Shown piece after piece: positions 8,178 through 16,215 of a DNA stretch of 64,000 nt. Under the pieces are notes generated by a model. The model had not been told where the DNA came from. It saw nothing but the letters and a program-made list of their open reading frames with translations, and made no database searches. Each line of letters begins with the position of its first letter. Position 1 is the stretch's first letter. Source of the DNA: Clostridium sp. 'deep sea' (GTDB lineage: Bacteria; Bacillota; UBA994; PWPR01); assembly GCF_014931565.1 (NCBI RefSeq), contig NZ_CP063353.1, positions 868,001 through 932,000 on the forward strand, read 5' to 3'. The translations under genes and the position numbers were made by a program.

Positions 8178-8888
8178 TCATTTCTTACTTTTGAGAGAGT
8201 ATATTTTTTTGAAACTCCTCTTTTTTTTGAGTACTTCAATCTCAAATTCTCGTCTTTTTCTAAGCTCTCTCTCCATTTTAAGCTCAAGCTTTAATCTCTC
8301 TACCTCACTTAGTTTAGATAAATCTATGTCTTCTAATTTTTTTGGACCACGCTTCTGATGTCTAAGTCCATCTGCACCATTTTTTAAATAAGACTGAGTC
8401 CAATTGTATATATTATGGTAGGCATTATTAAACTTCTTTGTAGCCTCTTTATAGTTCATTCCATTCTCAATAACCCACTTAACTATTTCTAACCGTTCAT
8501 CAAAGGTTGTTTTATGAGATTTCATGGTACAGATTTCTCCTTTAGTCTTATAATTTCTTAAATCTATACCATTATAATACTTACTGATCCACTTAGAAAT
8601 AGTTGTAGATGTTATATCGTATTTTGCACTTAAATCCTGCAGCCCATATTCTCCTGTTTGATATTCTTTAATTACTGATTCTTTGAATCCTTTTGTATAC
8701 TGTCTATTCTTTTCTTTAGGATCGAATGCTTTTTCTCCATGAATCTTATACGTCAAACACCACTGTCTTAGCATCATATGGTTACAACCATACTCCTTGG
8801 CTACCCCTCTGTATCCCATGTTCCCTTCAATGTATTTTTTACATGCTGCTATTTTTTCTTCTTTACTATATTTATATTTTCTTGTCAT
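8178..8888 (-). CDS. IS3-family transposase orfA (helix-turn-helix part)
   Basis: A 236-residue protein with two helix-turn-helix segments (around 10-50 and 75-100 in MLRQWCLTYK and ISKWISKYYNG contexts), then a third near 150-170 and a C-terminal leucine-rich coiled coil (KLELKMERELRKRREFEIEVL). ATG at 8888 has GGGAGG eight bases upstream. The frame overlaps orfB by about 110 bases. The A run at 8221-8228 (minus AAAAAAAAG) is the expected -1 slip site, joining EIEVLKKK to RGVSKKYTL. orfA alone usually binds the ends and regulates transposition. Confidence 0.88.
   Translation of the reverse strand: MTRKYKYSKEEKIAACKKYIEGNMGYRGVAKEYGCNHMMLRQWCLTYKIHGEKAFDPKEKNRQYTKGFKESVIKEYQTGEYGLQDLSAKYDITSTTISKWISKYYNGIDLRNYKTKGEICTMKSHKTTFDERLEIVKWVIENGMNYKEATKKFNNAYHNIYNWTQSYLKNGADGLRHQKRGPKKLEDIDLSKLSEVERLKLELKMERELRKRREFEIEVLKKKRSFKKIYSLKSKK
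8221..8228 (-). promoter_or_regulatory. probable programmed -1 frameshift site (orfA to orfB)
   Basis: Eight A residues followed by G on the minus strand within the orfA/orfB overlap. A -1 slip here joins the orfA coiled coil to the orfB frame without a stop, as in other IS3-family elements. Confidence 0.65.
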
Positions 8889-8960
8889 TTTATAAACCTC
8901 CCATTGTAGTCTTGTAATTTTAATTAATTACGTGTCTACTTTGGGAGGATCAGTTCAAAC

Positions 8961-9040
8961 TAGTATATGGTTTGCAGGTTTTTTATGTATAACGCATAGC
9001 TAAGCTTGATTATGGAAGCGACCGTGGAAAAAAAGATATC
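8961..9040. repeat. right half of the IS3-split repeat unit 3
   Basis: Contains the second hairpin arm TTTGCAGGTTTTTT (8971-8984) and the conserved unit end ATTATGGAAGCGACCGTGG plus an A run, running right up to the ymxH stop codon. Joined to 5523-5606 it restores one complete repeat unit. Confidence 0.65.
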
Positions 9041-9277
9041 CTAAGTACTCTCCATTTCTATCAATATCATATCAACCCCAAATGTTTTTATTGCACTCCA
9101 AGGAACTATATACGTTGAGGGGTCGCGTAGCCCTAGGGTTGAGCCTTTGCTTATTTCTAGGGCAATTACTTTTCCTGTTTTTTGGTTAAATGATACGTCC
9201 ATTTCTCCTAGGATTCCTATTCTTGAGCCATCATTTAGGTTTATTATTTCTTTGTTTTTCATTTCACTTAGTCGCAT
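9041..9277 (-). CDS. ymxH: YlmC/YmxH-family PRC-barrel protein (sporulation-associated)
   Basis: A 78-residue single PRC-barrel domain with the family pattern RLSEMKNKEIINLNDGSRIG at the start and a conserved DPSTYIVPWSAIKTFGVDMILIE end. It follows ylxY with a 10-base overlap, and AAAGAGGTG lies before its ATG, the same order as in Bacillus subtilis (rpsO-pnp-ylxY-mlpA-ymxH) but without mlpA. The exact molecular role is unknown; the family is widespread in spore formers. It is the last gene of this unit, and the next DNA is the repeat array. Confidence 0.85.
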   Translation of the reverse strand: MRLSEMKNKEIINLNDGSRIGILGEMDVSFNQKTGKVIALEISKGSTLGLRDPSTYIVPWSAIKTFGVDMILIEMEST

Positions 9278-10278
9278 GTTTTCACCTCTTTATTGTATGG
9301 TGATAATAACTCTCTTAATGGAACAACCTCGTAGTTGTTATTTTTAAACCATTCTAAAAGCTGTGGTAAGGCATCTAACGTACACTGTTTGGGGTGCATT
9401 AGGACAATTCCCCCGTTTACTGCATTTTTAGTTATTTTTTTTACTATTTTTTCACTAGGGGGTTCACGCCAATCTACGGTATCTAAACCGTGGGTCCAAA
9501 GTACTGTTCTATAATTCAGCTCTAGGGCGGCATCTAGGATATTATCGTTTATGATACCAGAAGGCGGACTATAGTATATCATTTTTGTATCTACTGCTTT
9601 TTTTAAGGCACTTTGAGTTTTGGTAAAATCCTCTATAAATTCTTGTTTTGTCATGCTGTGATAGTTATGAGTGCTACCGTGATGGTAATAGCCGTGTGAG
9701 GCAATCTCGTGACCCTCAAGCACTATTTGCGCAACTGTTTCAGGAAACTTATCTATTATTCTTCCTGTTACGCAAAAGGTTGTAGTTACATTAAAGCTTT
9801 TTAGTACTGATAAAAAATAGCTAAGAGGATCGGGTATACCCCAATCTACGTTTATCATAAGAGTTACTTGTTTTTTTTGAGGATTTCCTTGGCGAACTAT
9901 TGCTTTAGGATAATTTTTTAAGGTGATTTTTGGATTTGTATAGATTTTTACTAACTTTAGTTTTTCTCCTTTTTTTGCTTTTAAAGCGTTGTTTATGGTT
10001 TTTATTTGATCAACAGTACTACCACATATTTCGGGTACAATGGTGTTTTCTTTTTTATTGTAAACAGCATCCACAGCCTTTGTTTCGTGAGCCTTAGCCA
10101 ATTCTGCAACTATTTGCTCTAACTGTGGCCTAGTGCATTTTTCAACATTTATGTTTTCAATAAAAACCTCCGCCTCTACTCTATTAAATAGTATTTTAGC
10201 TGTTTGCCACCAGCTAAATATAATAGTTGTTAGCAACAGCGTTATTATAAAGGAGAATATTAGTAGTTTTTTACTCAT
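9268..10278 (-). CDS. ylxY: polysaccharide deacetylase-like protein, YlxY type
   Basis: A 336-residue protein with one N-terminal signal-anchor (residues 5-25), so it probably acts at the cell surface. The catalytic half (about 135-325) has the NodB fold: MINVDWGIPD, EIASHGYYHHGS (metal-binding His pair), YSPPSGIIN and GGIVLMHP. The first motif, usually TFDDG, is VDWG here, so the second Asp of the catalytic pair is replaced. YlxY-type proteins are often divergent at this point, and activity should not be assumed. The position after pnp matches B. subtilis ylxY. ATG at 10278 has GAGGG seven bases upstream. Confidence 0.85.
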   Translation of the reverse strand: MSKKLLIFSFIITLLLTTIIFSWWQTAKILFNRVEAEVFIENINVEKCTRPQLEQIVAELAKAHETKAVDAVYNKKENTIVPEICGSTVDQIKTINNALKAKKGEKLKLVKIYTNPKITLKNYPKAIVRQGNPQKKQVTLMINVDWGIPDPLSYFLSVLKSFNVTTTFCVTGRIIDKFPETVAQIVLEGHEIASHGYYHHGSTHNYHSMTKQEFIEDFTKTQSALKKAVDTKMIYYSPPSGIINDNILDAALELNYRTVLWTHGLDTVDWREPPSEKIVKKITKNAVNGGIVLMHPKQCTLDALPQLLEWFKNNNYEVVPLRELLSPYNKEVKTCD

Positions 10279-10390
10279 AGCTATCCCTCATTTTTTTGGT
10301 TTAAGTTTTCTTATACATATTTATGTTTTAGTTTTGGGATTTATTATTGTAATAGCTAAAAGTATTATTTTTTGGCTTTAAAAAAACATA

Positions 10391-10419
10391 AGACTGCACT
10401 CATATTTATGAGTCAGTCT
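10391..10419 (-). terminator. intrinsic terminator downstream of pnp
   Basis: Stem AGACTG-ACTCATA with its complement (one bulge) and a two-base loop. On the minus strand it is followed by a U-rich stretch (TTATGTTTTTT). It should separate much pnp transcription from ylxY. Confidence 0.7.
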
Positions 10420-10452
10420 GCTTGTTTATTTTATGATACTGGTGAAACTGTT

Positions 10453-10484
10453 CGCTATCGAGCTTTGTTGTAGCTCGAATAGCG
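10453..10484 (-). other. stable hairpin just after the pnp stop codon
   Basis: CGCTAT(T)CGAGCT pairs with AGCTCGATAGCG around a seven-base loop, about 17 bases after the pnp stop. It has no U run, so it is probably an RNA-stabilising or processing structure and not a terminator. Confidence 0.6.
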
Positions 10485-10500
10485 AGACTTGTCATCAGTT

Positions 10501-12603
10501 TTACTCGTTGCTTTCTTTTTTTTGCTGCTCTAATAAAAGCTGTTTGCGAGATAATTTAATTTTACCACTATCATCAATGTTAATTACTTTAACTTGAATA
10601 ATATCACCTAAAGATACAATATCTTCGGTTTTATTAACGCGTTTAACATCCATTTCAGAGATATGAAGTAAACCATCTTTACCAGGTAGTAGTTCAATAA
10701 ATGCACCATATTTTTCAATACGATTAACTTTACCATCATAGATCTCGCCAACTTCTACATCTTTTGTGATTTGAGAAATTAACTCTAATGCGCTATGACC
10801 AGCCTCAGTTGATTCAGCAGATACGTATACTGTACCGTCTTCTTGGATATCAATTTGAACCCCTGTTTCATCAATGATTTTGTTGATTGTTTTTCCACCA
10901 GATCCTATAAGTACTTTTATTTTATCAACAGGAATATTTGTTACAAACATTCTTGGTGCGTACTTAGATAAGTCTGATTTTGGTTCACTGATTTCCTTAT
11001 TCATAACACCTAATATATGAAGTCTACCTAAACGAGCACGTTCAAGAGCTTCTGCGAATTTATCTAAACTTAAACCCGTAATTTTAATGTCTAACTGAAT
11101 AGCAGTAATTCCGTTTTCAGTACCTGCCACTTTAAAGTCCATATCACCATTAAAGTCTTCTAGTCCTTGAATATCTGATAAAATTACATGTTTATCATCT
11201 TCTTGAACTAATCCTAAAGCAATACCAGCTACTGGTCTTTTAATTGGTACACCAGCATCCATTAATGATAATGAGCTACCACAAACACTTGCCATAGAAC
11301 TAGAGCCATTAGATTCTAATACCTCTGACACAACTCGAATAGAGTATGGAAACTCCTCTTCTGTTGGTAATACTGGAACTATTGCTTTTTCTGCTAAAGC
11401 ACCATGACCAATTTCACGACGTTTAGGTCCACGCATTGGTCTTGCTTCACCTGTACTATAAGGTGGGAAGTTATAGTGATGCATATAGCGTTTTTTCTCA
11501 ACTGCACCAATATCATCTAGCTTTTGACTGTCACCTACAGTACCTAAGGTTGTAACAGATAATACCTGGGTTTGTCCACGGGTAAATAGTCCACTACCAT
11601 GGGTACGAGGTAACATGCTAATGCGAGTACTTAGTGGGCGAATCTCTGTTATAGTTCTACCATCTACTCGGCGACCTTCATTAATAATCATCGATCTTAT
11701 TAGCTTTTTGTTTAACTTACCCAATAACTTAGAGATTGTTTTCTCCATTTCTGGAAACTCTTCTGCTAAAGCTTCTTTAATTTCTGTTTTAACAGCATCT
11801 ACAGCGTTCTGTCGAGTAAGCTTGTCTACATTACGTAAAGCAGTATCCAGCTTATCTGTTGCTAATTCATTAACTCTAGCTACTAAAGCTTCATCAATAG
11901 TTGGAGCAATGAATTCTTTTTTAATAGTACCAATCTCATTAATGATTTTTTCTTGGAACTCAATAATTTCAACAATTTGCTCATGAGCAATCTTAATAGC
12001 TGTAACTATATCTTCTTCACTCACTTCTTCAGCATTTGTTTCAACCATTAAAACTGAATCTTTAGTAGCTGCTACAAATACGTGCAAATCACTTGCTTCA
12101 TCTTGAGCAATAGTTGGGTTAATTATGTAGTCGCCATTTACTCTACCAATAATAACTGCACCAACAATCTCTTTAAATGGTATATCCGAAATACCTAAGG
12201 CAATTGAAGTACCAATTAGAGTTACTACCTCTGGAGTATTATCTTGATCTACAGAAAGAATAGTTCCTACTATTTGAACATCGTTTCTATAATCTTTTGG
12301 AAATAATGGTCTAATACTTCTATCAATGATCCTTGAATTAAGTATTGATTGCTCACTTGGACGACCTTCTCTTCTTAACCACCCGCCAGGAATTTTACCT
12401 ATTGCATATAAACGTTCTTCTAAATCAACTGTTAAAGGGAAAAAGTCAATTCCTTCGCGTGGTTCATTAGATGAGGTAGCTGTTATTAGTACAACTGTAT
12501 CATCGAATCTTACTAAAGCAGCTCCGTTTGCTTGTTTAGCTACTTCTCCAATTTCCACACATAGTCTTCTACCACTTAAATTTGTTACAAATTCTTTTCT
12601 CAA
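10501..12603 (-). CDS. pnp: polyribonucleotide nucleotidyltransferase (PNPase)
   Basis: 700 residues, the full family length. Two RNase PH domains (about 10-220 and 310-540) with the catalytic region [29 protein letters not shown], then a KH domain (about 550-610, [13 protein letters not shown]) and an S1 domain (about 615-690). It degrades RNA 3' to 5' with phosphate, mainly in mRNA turnover. The start is TTG at 12601-12603 with AGGAGGG upstream. It follows rpsO, from which a terminator hairpin separates it, so it is probably expressed partly by read-through, as in other bacteria. Confidence 0.97.
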   Translation of the reverse strand: [700 protein letters not shown]

Positions 12604-12652
12604 TCTTATCCCTCCTAATACACATTGTACCCTTTCTTACTTTTGTATGCAA

Positions 12653-12674
12653 AAAGCGGGGTTTTCCCCGCTTT
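12653..12674 (-). terminator. rpsO-pnp intergenic hairpin (attenuating terminator)
   Basis: On the minus strand AAAGCGGGG-AAAA-CCCCGCTTT is followed by a short T tail. It lies directly after rpsO and before pnp, the place where rpsO terminators and RNase III processing hairpins are found. Confidence 0.85.
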
Positions 12675-12678
12675 ATTA

Positions 12679-12948
12679 TTATCGACGTATACCTAGTCTT
12701 TTAATCAAGCTACGATAACGTTCAACATCTTTTTTACGTAAATAGTTTAATAAACGACGACGTTGACCAATCATTTTGTACATTCCTCTACGAGAATGTT
12801 TATCATTGTGATGTGCGCGCAAATGTTCTGTTAGCTCTTTTATTTGTGTTGATAAAATTGCAACTTGAACTTCTGGAGAACCAGTATCACTTTCATGTGT
12901 GCGATATTCCGCAATGATTTCATTTTTTCGTTCATTTGTTAAAGCCAT
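12679..12948 (-). CDS. rpsO: 30S ribosomal protein S15
   Basis: 89 residues, the normal length, with the family core [34 protein letters not shown] and the [12 protein letters not shown] helix. It binds the central domain of 16S rRNA. ATG with GGAGGATTTTAAA upstream. Its own promoter (13038-13066) and a structured leader (12977-13026) precede it, and the terminator hairpin follows, so it forms a short transcript with leaky extension into pnp. Confidence 0.98.
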   Translation of the reverse strand: MALTNERKNEIIAEYRTHESDTGSPEVQVAILSTQIKELTEHLRAHHNDKHSRRGMYKMIGQRRRLLNYLRKKDVERYRSLIKRLGIRR

Positions 12949-12976
12949 TTTAAAATCCTCCTGTTTATATGATTTG

Positions 12977-13026
12977 CCTAAAATCCACGCTAACGTTGGA
13001 GTATAGTCGTGTAGCCTAGATTTTGG
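12977..13026 (-). promoter_or_regulatory. structured rpsO leader (probable S15 autoregulatory site)
   Basis: Imperfect long stem: CCTAAAATCCACGCTAACG at 12977-12995 and CGTGTAGCCTAGATTTTGG at 13008-13026, in the 5' untranslated region between promoter and ribosome site. S15 represses its own mRNA through leader structures in several bacteria. The position fits, but the sequence is not matched to a known class. Confidence 0.6.
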
Positions 13027-13037
13027 TCACGAGATTT

Positions 13038-13066
13038 ATTGTACCATTAACTTTACCATTTGTAAA
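13038..13066 (-). promoter_or_regulatory. rpsO promoter
   Basis: Minus strand: -35 TTTACA (13061-13066), 17-base spacer, -10 TACAAT (13038-13043), each one mismatch from consensus. Start of transcription expected near 13031, just ahead of the leader stem. Confidence 0.8.
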
Positions 13067-13450
13067 CAAAACCTGCATAAAAAACATTGTAAATATATTG
13101 TGTTTTTATGTTTTGGGTTGTAGTTATTTATGAATATGTCACAGAGCAAGACGACTACTAAGGTTGTTGCAATTTGTAATCACCACAATTGAACTCGCTA
13201 CTTAACGGCTATTATTTCAAAGTAGAGATATCGATACATTTTCAACAAAAATTTGATTTGGAAACATACCCAATCTCAGTGGATCAATCCCCACATGTGG
13301 AATAACAGACAGTGTTTTCATTTTTTTTGCTCCTCTTTGTTTATAAACCCCCCTGTAGGGTATAAAGTTTGCATTTGCAAATCAAGTATTCTGTCAAAAT
13401 CAAGAGGGAGAACCCCTTCGCCACAGGATTTTCGATAGTTTTGGTTAAAA
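13067..13450. other. intergenic region between ribF and rpsO with a decayed hairpin repeat
   Basis: No gene seen. At 13362-13420 lie a worn copy of the ATGAAG-hairpin repeat (ATAAAG-TTTGC..GCAAA-ATCAAG) and the GAGGGAGAACCCCTTC box that also occurs near 3535-3551. The rest is featureless AT-rich DNA. Confidence 0.5.
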
Positions 13451-14356
13451 CTACTCTCCTACAATCCTATTAATATCATGCTGTATCTGTTGTATTAACT
13501 CATTCTTGTCATCAAATTTTATTTGAGGTCTTAAGTATTCGGTTAGCTCTATTTTTAACTCTTGATCATATAAATCACCATTATGTTCCAATATAAAAAC
13601 CTCTATAGATCTCTCGCGATTCTTAAAAGAGGGGTTAATCCCTATACTTATGGCTGCTAGGCTTTTTTTATTCACTAAACCTGCGTACACTCCGTTTGCT
13701 GGTATTAGTTTTTCATTAGCTACCTTTAAATTAGCTGTAGGAAAACCTAACTTTCTACCAACCTTTTTACCATGTATCACTTTACCTGTTAAGCTATAAT
13801 ATCTTCCTAAGGCCTCTGTTGCTAATGCTAAATCACCTCTTAGCAACATGTTTTTTATTAGGGTACTACTTATATTTTTATTGCTACTACTAAATTGAAC
13901 AGCATCCACTACATGTAAAGTGTAATTGTATTTTTCCTCTAAACTAGCTAATAAGTTTACACTACCCTGTTTGCCTTTACCAAATTTAAAGTTAAAGCCT
14001 ACAACTATATTTTGAAGATTACAATGTTTACTAATAGTTTTCACAAAATCAGCTGGACTCATATTAGCTACATCTTCATTAAAATTCAAGTTAAACCAAT
14101 AACTCAAGTTAAGGTCTTTAAGGATGTTTTTTAGCTCACTGTTTAAGGTTAGCCTACTAAATGTTTTTTTTGAAAAGAACTCCACTGGATGCGGGTTAAA
14201 AGTTAACAATACAGTTTGTTCATTGTTAACACTTATTTGTTTTGCAGTTTTTATTAACTGTTGGTGTCCTAAATGTACACCATCGAAATTACCTATTATA
14301 AGGGTAATAGGCTCTTTTACTAATTCTAACTCTTCCCACTTTGTGATGATTTTCAT
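13451..14356 (-). CDS. ribF: bifunctional riboflavin kinase / FAD synthetase
   Basis: 301 residues. The N-terminal adenylyltransferase domain (1-180) has GNFDGVHLGHQQLI, the nucleotide-binding HxGH-type site, and the TFNPHPVEFF strand. The C-terminal flavokinase domain (185-300) has VIHGKKVGRKLGFPTAN and GVYAG. It converts riboflavin to FMN and then FAD in the cytoplasm. It follows truB by 24 bases, as in most Firmicutes. FMN and FAD made here would feed the Rnf flavoproteins and ApbE encoded later in the window. Confidence 0.96.
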   Translation of the reverse strand: MKIITKWEELELVKEPITLIIGNFDGVHLGHQQLIKTAKQISVNNEQTVLLTFNPHPVEFFSKKTFSRLTLNSELKNILKDLNLSYWFNLNFNEDVANMSPADFVKTISKHCNLQNIVVGFNFKFGKGKQGSVNLLASLEEKYNYTLHVVDAVQFSSSNKNISSTLIKNMLLRGDLALATEALGRYYSLTGKVIHGKKVGRKLGFPTANLKVANEKLIPANGVYAGLVNKKSLAAISIGINPSFKNRERSIEVFILEHNGDLYDQELKIELTEYLRPQIKFDDKNELIQQIQHDINRIVGE

Positions 14357-14380
14357 TCTCTACACCACCAAAACTAAATT

Positions 14381-15235
14381 CTATATAAATACTCTAAAAG
14401 GATGATACTTAGTACTTAAAACTCTTTTACCTAACGCTACAAGCTCTTTTTGTTCATTTAAAAAAGCTATGTGCTGTGTATTGTTATTAGTTTTTAAGGT
14501 TATAACTTTCCCTGTTTTTATATTCTGTAAGGTTTCCTCATTACATACCTCATAAGGCCAGTCTGCTACGGCATATAATAAAGGCAGTAACTCTGTTTGC
14601 TCGTTTGTCATTATTCTACTATTATTGAGGTTAAATTTACCTACTGCTGTTCGTAATAGGTATGACATACAACCGACTGTACCTGCTTTTAAAGCTATAT
14701 CTGCACATAATGTTCTAATATAAGTACCAGCAGAACAGGAAACATCAAACAGAAGTTTTTGTGTTATTCTATTATAACTAATTAATTTGCAAGAGTATAT
14801 GGTAATTTTACGACTTGGTCTTTCAACTGTTTTACCCTCTCTTGCTAATTTATATAACGCCTTACCATTGATTTTAATTGCTGAGGTCATTGGTGGAATC
14901 TGTTCTGTTTCGCCCACAAATGAAGATAAGATATTTTGCCATTCATTATCTGTTAGAATAGCAATTTGCTTTTTAAGGCTTATAGGGCTAAAAAGGTCTA
15001 GGCTATCTGTTGTAAATCCTAAACTCAGTTCTGCTCTATAGGTTTTAACTTTACCCTGTATATAAGGTATTAAACGAGTTGCTTTACCTATCGCTAATAC
15101 TAAAATTCCCGCAGCCCCAGGGTCTAAAGTACCTGCATGTCCTATTTTGCGGGTATTGTAAACACGCCGTGCCCAGTTAACAACATCATGTGAGCTTATT
15201 CCAGAAGGCTTTATTATTGAAAGTATGCCATCCAT
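14381..15235 (-). CDS. truB: tRNA pseudouridine-55 synthase
   Basis: 284 residues. The catalytic motif is HAGTLDPGAAGIL with Asp38 as nucleophile, followed by KTYRAEL and the YIRTLCADIA motif (around 175). It makes pseudouridine 55 in the T arm of tRNAs. It overlaps the nrnA stop by one base (15235), which points to coupled translation. The C-terminal PUA-like part is short, as in many Firmicutes. Confidence 0.96.
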   Translation of the reverse strand: MDGILSIIKPSGISSHDVVNWARRVYNTRKIGHAGTLDPGAAGILVLAIGKATRLIPYIQGKVKTYRAELSLGFTTDSLDLFSPISLKKQIAILTDNEWQNILSSFVGETEQIPPMTSAIKINGKALYKLAREGKTVERPSRKITIYSCKLISYNRITQKLLFDVSCSAGTYIRTLCADIALKAGTVGCMSYLLRTAVGKFNLNNSRIMTNEQTELLPLLYAVADWPYEVCNEETLQNIKTGKVITLKTNNNTQHIAFLNEQKELVALGKRVLSTKYHPFRVFI

Positions 15236-16215
15236 TACTTTGCCTCAGTTCTATTTAAATAGTTTTTTACAGCCTTAATCACTGTTTTAATTGTTTTATC
15301 CAAATTACCAGCTAGTTTACAACCCGCTGCGTTTTTGTGCCCTCCACCATTAAATATTTTTGCAACCTTGCTAATATCTATATGGGGTTGACTTCTAAAG
15401 CTAATCTTAGTAAAGTCTTTTTCAACTTCTAAAAAGAGAATGGCTATTTCTACAGCTTCAATAGAGCGAATATAGTTAACTAACTCTGGTAATTGACTAG
15501 CATCAATGTTATGTTTTTGTAACATATTATAAGGAACATACATTGTTGCTACATTATCATAAAACTCTACTGTAGATAAACAATCACTAATTAGGTTAAA
15601 GGCCTTTCTACTTTGCTTTTCTAAAACCTGCATGTTCAAAAAAGCAACATCAAGTTGATAGTCGAGCAGTTTAGCAGCTATATTGAGCACCTTAGCTGAG
15701 GTGTTACCGTACCTAAAGCCACCAGTGTCACCAATTAAAGCAACATAAATTGCCTGGGCAATATTATGATTTAGGCTTTGTTCATTTTCATAAAATAGAT
15801 CAAAAAGTATTTCACCTGTGGCTGATGCTTGTTTATTAACTATATTAATGTCTCCAAACATGGTGTTGTCTGGATGATGATCAATATTCATTACAGGCAT
15901 AGACCAGATGATATGATCTTCAGCAGTATATGTTCTTGCTTTATTACTACAATCCAAGGCGATTGTAGCTTCAAAATGCTTATTATTATTAGCAAAAGAT
16001 AAATAGCTAGTTATATCTATGTCATTTAACAAAAATTTCAAATTAGCAGGTATTTTGGCATCGAGAACAAGTAATGCTTTTTTACCTAGGAGTTCTAAAT
16101 ACCTATATACTGCCACAGCAGAGCCCAATGCATCTGGATCAGGATTAGCATGTGCTGTAATTATAAACGATTTATAGGTATTTAAAAAACTTCTGAAGAT
16201 GCCTTTACTTGACAT
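15235..16215 (-). CDS. nrnA: DHH-family bifunctional oligoribonuclease / pAp phosphatase
   Basis: 326 residues. DHH domain with AHANPDPDALGSAVA, ALDCS and NIDHHPDN (the DHH metal site), then the DHHA1 domain ending in FNGGGHKNAAGC. NrnA degrades short RNAs left by other nucleases and hydrolyses 3'-phosphoadenosine 5'-phosphate. Its place between rbfA and truB is the usual Clostridia arrangement. It overlaps the rbfA end by about ten bases. Confidence 0.93.
   Translation of the reverse strand: MSSKGIFRSFLNTYKSFIITAHANPDPDALGSAVAVYRYLELLGKKALLVLDAKIPANLKFLLNDIDITSYLSFANNNKHFEATIALDCSNKARTYTAEDHIIWSMPVMNIDHHPDNTMFGDINIVNKQASATGEILFDLFYENEQSLNHNIAQAIYVALIGDTGGFRYGNTSAKVLNIAAKLLDYQLDVAFLNMQVLEKQSRKAFNLISDCLSTVEFYDNVATMYVPYNMLQKHNIDASQLPELVNYIRSIEAVEIAILFLEVEKDFTKISFRSQPHIDISKVAKIFNGGGHKNAAGCKLAGNLDKTIKTVIKAVKNYLNRTEAK

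Larger units (their letters stand above)
5642..8287 (-). pseudogene. IS3-family transposase orfB, disrupted by IS256
   Basis: The integrase-core part of an IS150-type transposase. The main piece (8287 down to 7347) carries the DDE core: WLTDVTEF (first Asp), HSDRGFQYTT (second Asp) and the MSRVGKCIDNGPMECFFGILKTE segment with the catalytic Glu. Translation into the IS256 end gives an artificial ending (RCLAGM, stop). Beyond the IS256 element the true C-terminus is readable at 5675-5642 as LAPLEFRRQAPI, which rejoins exactly through the duplicated GCTAAGCA. It would normally be made by frameshifting from orfA. It lost about ten C-terminal residues through the insertion. Confidence 0.88.
5607..8957. 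mobile_element. IS3/IS150-type insertion sequence interrupted by an IS256 element
   Basis: Ends are imperfect inverted repeats that begin with TG as in the IS3 family: TGAACTGACCCATTGAAAGT at 5607 (plus) and TGAACTGATCCTCCCAAAGT from 8957 (minus), both continuing AGACA. A 3-base target duplication AAC lies at 5604-5606 and 8958-8960. The element carries orfA, a frameshift window and orfB. The IS256 element 5684-7346 is inserted near the 3' end of orfB. The target site is in the loop of a hairpin whose arms are 5580-5593 and 8971-8984. Confidence 0.9.
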
